Origin: an uncultured Oscillospiraceae bacterium
Lineage (GTDB): Bacteria; Bacillota; Clostridia; Oscillospirales; Oscillospiraceae
Length of the DNA: 64,000 nt
NCBI GenBank assembly: GCA_934512135.1
Contig: CAKSWT010000007.1
Location: 87,803 to 151,802, forward strand
Direction: 5' to 3'
The position numbers and the translations under genes were made by a program. The number at the start of each line of letters is the position of its first letter. Position 1 is the first letter of the stretch. Under the pieces are notes generated by a model. It was not told where the DNA came from, ran no database searches, and saw nothing but the letters and a program-made list of their open reading frames with translations. Shown here in pieces: positions 61,279 through 64,000 of this stretch.

Positions 61279-61300
61279 TTTCTTGGTTCCACGCGGCAAA

Positions 61301-61562
61301 GCAGCAGGCAATCCATAGGTTGCCTGCTGCTTAACTGTCGAAAAAGCCGGAAGGCTTTTCCGACATGGGGATTGCGGCCCGATGCGCGCATTTTTGTGCG
61401 CCTCCAGCGCACAAAAGCCACACTTTCAGGCCGAGAGGTATGTTCCGCCATGTACACGCCCAGGCGGAAAATGATTTTACTCTTTTTCGCCGCTGCGGCG
61501 GCGAAACTCTATGAGGTTATTGACAAACCGAGCAGCAGACAATCCACGGATTGCCTGCTGCT
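61301..61562. repeat. array of six hairpins bounded by related 31-bp palindromes
   Basis: Two palindromic copies (GCAGCAGGCAATCC at 61301-61331, GCAGCAGACAATCC at 61532-61562) flank four further stems. These are TGTCGAAAAAGCC (61336-61365), TTTTGTGCGC (61392-61416), TTCCGCC (61443-61469) and TTTCGCCGC (61485-61506), each paired with its complement. No coding frame of note fills the 299-base gap. It may be a MITE-like intergenic repeat or a structured RNA, and the end palindromes probably act as terminators for both neighbours. Confidence 0.65.
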
Positions 61563-61576
61563 CTTTGCATTTTAAA

Positions 61577-63283
61577 TTATTCCTCCTCGGGGCCGGTCAG
61601 CGCAGCGACGCCGGTTTCACCGGTCCGAACACGGATCACATCCTCCACGTCATACAGGAAGATCTTTCCGTCTCCCACATGGCCGGTATACAGGGCGCTC
61701 TTGGCGGCCGCCACCACAGAGGCCGGAGGCACAGTGGAAACCACAATGTCCACCTGGAGCTTAGGCAGCAGGTTCATATTCAGAGGAACCCCTCGATAGA
61801 ACTCTGTCTTGCCCTTCTGGACGCCGCAGCCCATTACCTGGGTCACTGTCATGCCTGTTACGCCGATTTGAGCCATCTGGGCCTTCAAGGCCTCAAACTT
61901 AGACTGGTTGCACACAATGGTGACCTTTGTATACTTGGTGCCGTCGGCCTTCTCTGCCTTTGGCGCTTTGACTACGGGAACGGCCTTTTCCACAGGCGTG
62001 GTGCCGGTCACTGCCACAGCAGCTGTATCGTCAATGCTCATGGAGGTTGCAGGCACCCAGTCAGCATAAGCGGAGGCCAGGCCATGCTCGGAGATATCCA
62101 GACCCTCGATCTCATCCTCGGCGCTGCACCGGAGACCAATGGTTTTCTTAATGATGGTAAATACAAGCGTAATCACAATGGCCGTGTAGGCGATCACCAC
62201 AAGGACACCCAGAACCTGAACTCCAAAGAACCGGAAGCCGCCTCCGTAGAACAGGCCGCCGTCAGTGGCCAGCAGGCCGGTGAGAATGGTACCGGTGGCA
62301 CCGCAGACCCCGTGGACAGAAATGGCGCCAACCGGATCGTCAATTTTGACCACCTTATCAAAGAACTCCACAGAGAGAACCACCAAAATGCCGCAGACAA
62401 TGCCGATCACAGCGGCGCCCACAGGAGACACCATATCGCAGCCTGCCGTAATCCCAACCAGACCGGCCAGCGCGGCATTGAAGGTCATGGAGACGTCCGG
62501 CTTGCCATAACGGATCCAGGTGAAGATCAGGGTCACCACACATGCAACTGCAGCCGCCATGTTGGTGTTGAAGAAAATCAAGCCGGCGGAAACAACTGCC
62601 TCGTCGCTGTCCATGGCCACAGTGGAGCAACCGTTGAAGCCAAACCAGCAGAACCAGAGAATGAACACGCCAAGGGCCGCAATGGAAAGGTTGTGGCCGA
62701 GAATGGCCCGGGGCTTGCCGTTCTTATCGTACTTGCCAATCCGGGGACCGAGCATTGCCGCGCCAATGCAGGCACAGACACCGCCCACCATATGGACCGC
62801 AGTGGAACCGGCAAAATCATGGAAGCCCAGCTGGCTGAGCCAGCCGCCGCCCCAGATCCAGTGGCCGGAAATGGGATAAATGAACAGGGAAATACAGGCG
62901 GAATAAATGCAGTATGCAGAGAATTTCGTGCGCTCCGCCATGGAGCCGGAAACAATGGTAGCAGATGTAGCGCAGAACACGGTCTGGAAAATTACAAAGG
63001 CCCACTTGGGAACCCCTGCGGGAAGCACCCCTGCATAGTCGCCCATAATCAGGGGATCAAAGGTTCCAAACACGGCACTGCTGTACCCAAACATCAGGCC
63101 AAAGCCAATCAGCCAAAAGCAGGGGGTGCCAATACAAAAGTCCATGAGGTTTTTCATGAGAATATTGCCGGTATTTTTCGCCCGGGTAAAGCCTGCCTCG
63201 CACATGGCAAAGCCTGCCTGCATAAAGAACACCATGGCAGCACCCAACAGCACCCATATGGTGTTAACAGATGAAAATTCCAT
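61577..63283 (-). CDS. amt: ammonium transporter Amt fused to a C-terminal PII domain
   Basis: The 568-aa protein has eleven predicted helices of an Amt/MEP channel (AAMVFFMQAGFAMCEAGFTR; DFAGSTAVHMVGG) through about residue 410. After a Pro/Lys linker it ends in a GlnK/PII domain (about 455-568). The T-loop GKTEFYRGV keeps the tyrosine equivalent to Tyr51. The PII domain probably gates the pore in cis. The start at 63283 follows GGGAGG. Transcription passes a leader terminator. Confidence 0.93.
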   Translation of the reverse strand: MEFSSVNTIWVLLGAAMVFFMQAGFAMCEAGFTRAKNTGNILMKNLMDFCIGTPCFWLIGFGLMFGYSSAVFGTFDPLIMGDYAGVLPAGVPKWAFVIFQTVFCATSATIVSGSMAERTKFSAYCIYSACISLFIYPISGHWIWGGGWLSQLGFHDFAGSTAVHMVGGVCACIGAAMLGPRIGKYDKNGKPRAILGHNLSIAALGVFILWFCWFGFNGCSTVAMDSDEAVVSAGLIFFNTNMAAAVACVVTLIFTWIRYGKPDVSMTFNAALAGLVGITAGCDMVSPVGAAVIGIVCGILVVLSVEFFDKVVKIDDPVGAISVHGVCGATGTILTGLLATDGGLFYGGGFRFFGVQVLGVLVVIAYTAIVITLVFTIIKKTIGLRCSAEDEIEGLDISEHGLASAYADWVPATSMSIDDTAAVAVTGTTPVEKAVPVVKAPKAEKADGTKYTKVTIVCNQSKFEALKAQMAQIGVTGMTVTQVMGCGVQKGKTEFYRGVPLNMNLLPKLQVDIVVSTVPPASVVAAAKSALYTGHVGDGKIFLYDVEDVIRVRTGETGVAALTGPEEE

Positions 63284-63338
63284 CACATTTTCCTCCCAAC
63301 ATAATTTGAGATTCGACTTGAATGGCCAATTCAAATCA

Positions 63339-63380
63339 AAAAAGGCGCTGATACTCCGATTTCTCGGTATCAGCGCCTTT
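63339..63380 (-). terminator. leader terminator (attenuator) of amt
   Basis: On the minus strand AAAGGCGCTGATAC pairs with GTATCAGCGCCTTT, with inner CGA-GAAA-TCG, and is followed by TTTTTTT. It lies between the amt promoter and the amt start, so it should end transcription unless overridden. Confidence 0.8.
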
Positions 63381-63393
63381 GCTTGATGGACTT

Positions 63394-63422
63394 AGTATAA
63401 GCATCTGTTTGGAAGATGTCAA
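63394..63422 (-). promoter_or_regulatory. amt promoter
   Basis: TTGACA, a 17-base spacer and TATACT on the minus strand; transcription starts just before the leader terminator. Confidence 0.85.
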
Positions 63423-63531
63423 GATGAAATTTCATTTTTTCGATATTTCACCAAAGAAAAGCCATGTCAGGCATATTTTTATGCAATTTGCATGTTTGCT
63501 TCCTTCACTTTGTGTGGATTGGGCGTCTTTC

Positions 63532-63819
63532 TCAGGCCTTGTCCTGTTCAAAAGCCTCCAGAAGTCCGTTTTCGCCGTATTTCAGCGCACGGTTCACCCG
63601 GCTGATCGTGGCGCTGCTGGCACCGGTGTTGTCTACAATCTCCGTATACACCTTGCCGTCATACAGAAGGCGGGCCACATCAAAGCGCTGCTCCATCGCA
63701 CGAAGCTCTGTAATGGAGCAAAGATCCTGGAAAAAGCGATAGCATGCTTCCACATCATCTAGGGCAACGATCTGTTCGTAGAGGGCCATGCTCGCCTCTT
63801 TTGAAGGTTTTTTAATCAC
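63532..63819 (-). CDS. YerC/YecD family TrpR-related regulator
   Basis: This 95-aa protein has the TrpR-like helical fold with HTH (MEQRFDVARLLYDGKVYTEI; TGASSATISRVNRALKYG). YerC/YecD homologues are widespread small regulators in Firmicutes with uncertain targets. GAGGGG precedes the ATG. It follows the rRNA terminator and is about 110 bases upstream of the amt promoter, so it could regulate amt, but there is no direct evidence. Confidence 0.92.
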   Translation of the reverse strand: MIKKPSKEASMALYEQIVALDDVEACYRFFQDLCSITELRAMEQRFDVARLLYDGKVYTEIVDNTGASSATISRVNRALKYGENGLLEAFEQDKA

Positions 63820-63848
63820 CGAAACCCCTCCTCTTATTATTTAATGTT

Positions 63849-63877
63849 ATTCTATCACGTTTTGCTTGCGGCGTAAA
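63849..63877 (-). promoter_or_regulatory. yerC-like gene promoter
   Basis: TTTACG, a 17-base spacer and TAGAAT on the minus strand, downstream of the rRNA terminator. Confidence 0.6.
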
Positions 63878-63920
63878 CCATAATATGTGGTTTTCGCACT
63901 TTAAAGAAAAATTGTTCTAG

Positions 63921-63951
63921 TCAAAAAAACCGCTCCCCGATTGGAGAGCGG
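63921..63951 (-). terminator. rRNA operon terminator
   Basis: CCGCTCTCC and GGGGAGCGG stem with TTTTTTT on the minus strand, right after the 5S 3' end. Confidence 0.88.
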
Positions 63952-63957
63952 AATTTG

Positions 63958-64000
63958 ATGTTGGCATTACCTATTTTCACATGCAGTCACCCACACACTA
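63958..64000 (-). rRNA. 5S rRNA, 3' end only (cut by the window edge)
   Basis: On the minus strand the last 40 bases read GTGACTGCATGTGAAAATAG, then GTAATGCCAACATC. This fits the 3' part of clostridial 5S rRNA (loop E/helix and the closing TGCCAA strand). The rest lies beyond the window. A terminator and a gene follow, as at the end of an rrn operon. Confidence 0.75.

Noticed and set aside
61301..61562. CRISPR array
   Set aside because: The palindromic copies are only two, and the other hairpins differ in sequence and spacing. There are no cas genes.

Overview
The window reads as a chromosomal segment of an anaerobic, high-GC gut-type Clostridia, most like the Oscillospiraceae (Oscillibacter, Flavonifractor, Dysosmobacter, Lawsonibacter type). 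This is inference from the mix of genes: an [FeFe]-hydrogenase-like/DRTGG operon, a TrpR-like YerC protein, a PII-fused Amt, DUF4330 proteins with a CsaB fusion, Noc/ParB, and many old-yellow-enzyme (OYE) type flavoproteins. Coding density is high. Most promoters are of the TTGACA-N17-TATAAT type, and perfect hairpin terminators separate many units. I saw no phage, IS element, CRISPR array or tRNA gene. The right edge clips the 3' end of a 5S rRNA gene and its terminator.

Layout. 0-5 kb (minus strand): a six-gene unit with two DRTGG proteins, a HATPase, a divergent [FeFe]-hydrogenase-like protein, a PHP protein and an ABC exporter. 5-14.4 kb (plus): serC-serA, MATE, mnmE, an acyl-CoA synthetase, pyrE-radC, and hsp20 under a CIRCE operator. 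14.4-17.6 kb: a LysR regulator followed by three tandem NTF2/SnoaL-like paralogues. 17.7-29.4 kb (minus): a complete arginine pathway from glutamate (argG-H-C-J-B-D-F, with an acyltransferase gene inserted) running into an amino-acid ABC transporter, with ArgR-box-like repeats in front of both parts. 29.5-39 kb: a FliB-like protein, a GntP permease, a second MATE, Noc, an SDR/NTF2 pair, ASCH, galM and azlCD. 39-47 kb: a cytosolic beta-helix protein, cysK, and a cell-surface polysaccharide operon (Wzy-like polymerase, GT4, two DUF4330 proteins, GT4-CsaB fusion). 47-49 kb: deoB and a PNPOx-like protein. 49-61 kb: an accessory redox region with two OYE/FadH-type flavoproteins, a LysR, a TetR with a radical-SAM-like protein that has lost its cluster motif, a radical-SAM gene remnant, a molybdopterin oxidoreductase, a fumarate-reductase-type flavoprotein and a small unknown protein. 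61-64 kb: an array of hairpins, Amt-PII with a leader terminator, and YerC.

The most unusual signal is a Gly/Pro/Met-rich low-complexity segment (PGG repeats, often beside an MPP(P)DM motif) found in four proteins of unrelated fold: the OYE at 49.3-51.5 kb, the flavoprotein at 59-60.7 kb, the small protein at 60.9 kb and the C-terminus of the beta-helix protein at 39.2-40.5 kb. I infer a shared assembly or localisation tag for a reductive xenobiotic/steroid-like or unsaturated-acid metabolism. The families present (CoA ligase, 3alpha-HSDH-like SDR, NTF2 dehydratase-like proteins, OYEs, fumarate-reductase-type flavoprotein) parallel those of bile-acid (bai) pathways, but they are dispersed and not orthologous by any evidence available here.
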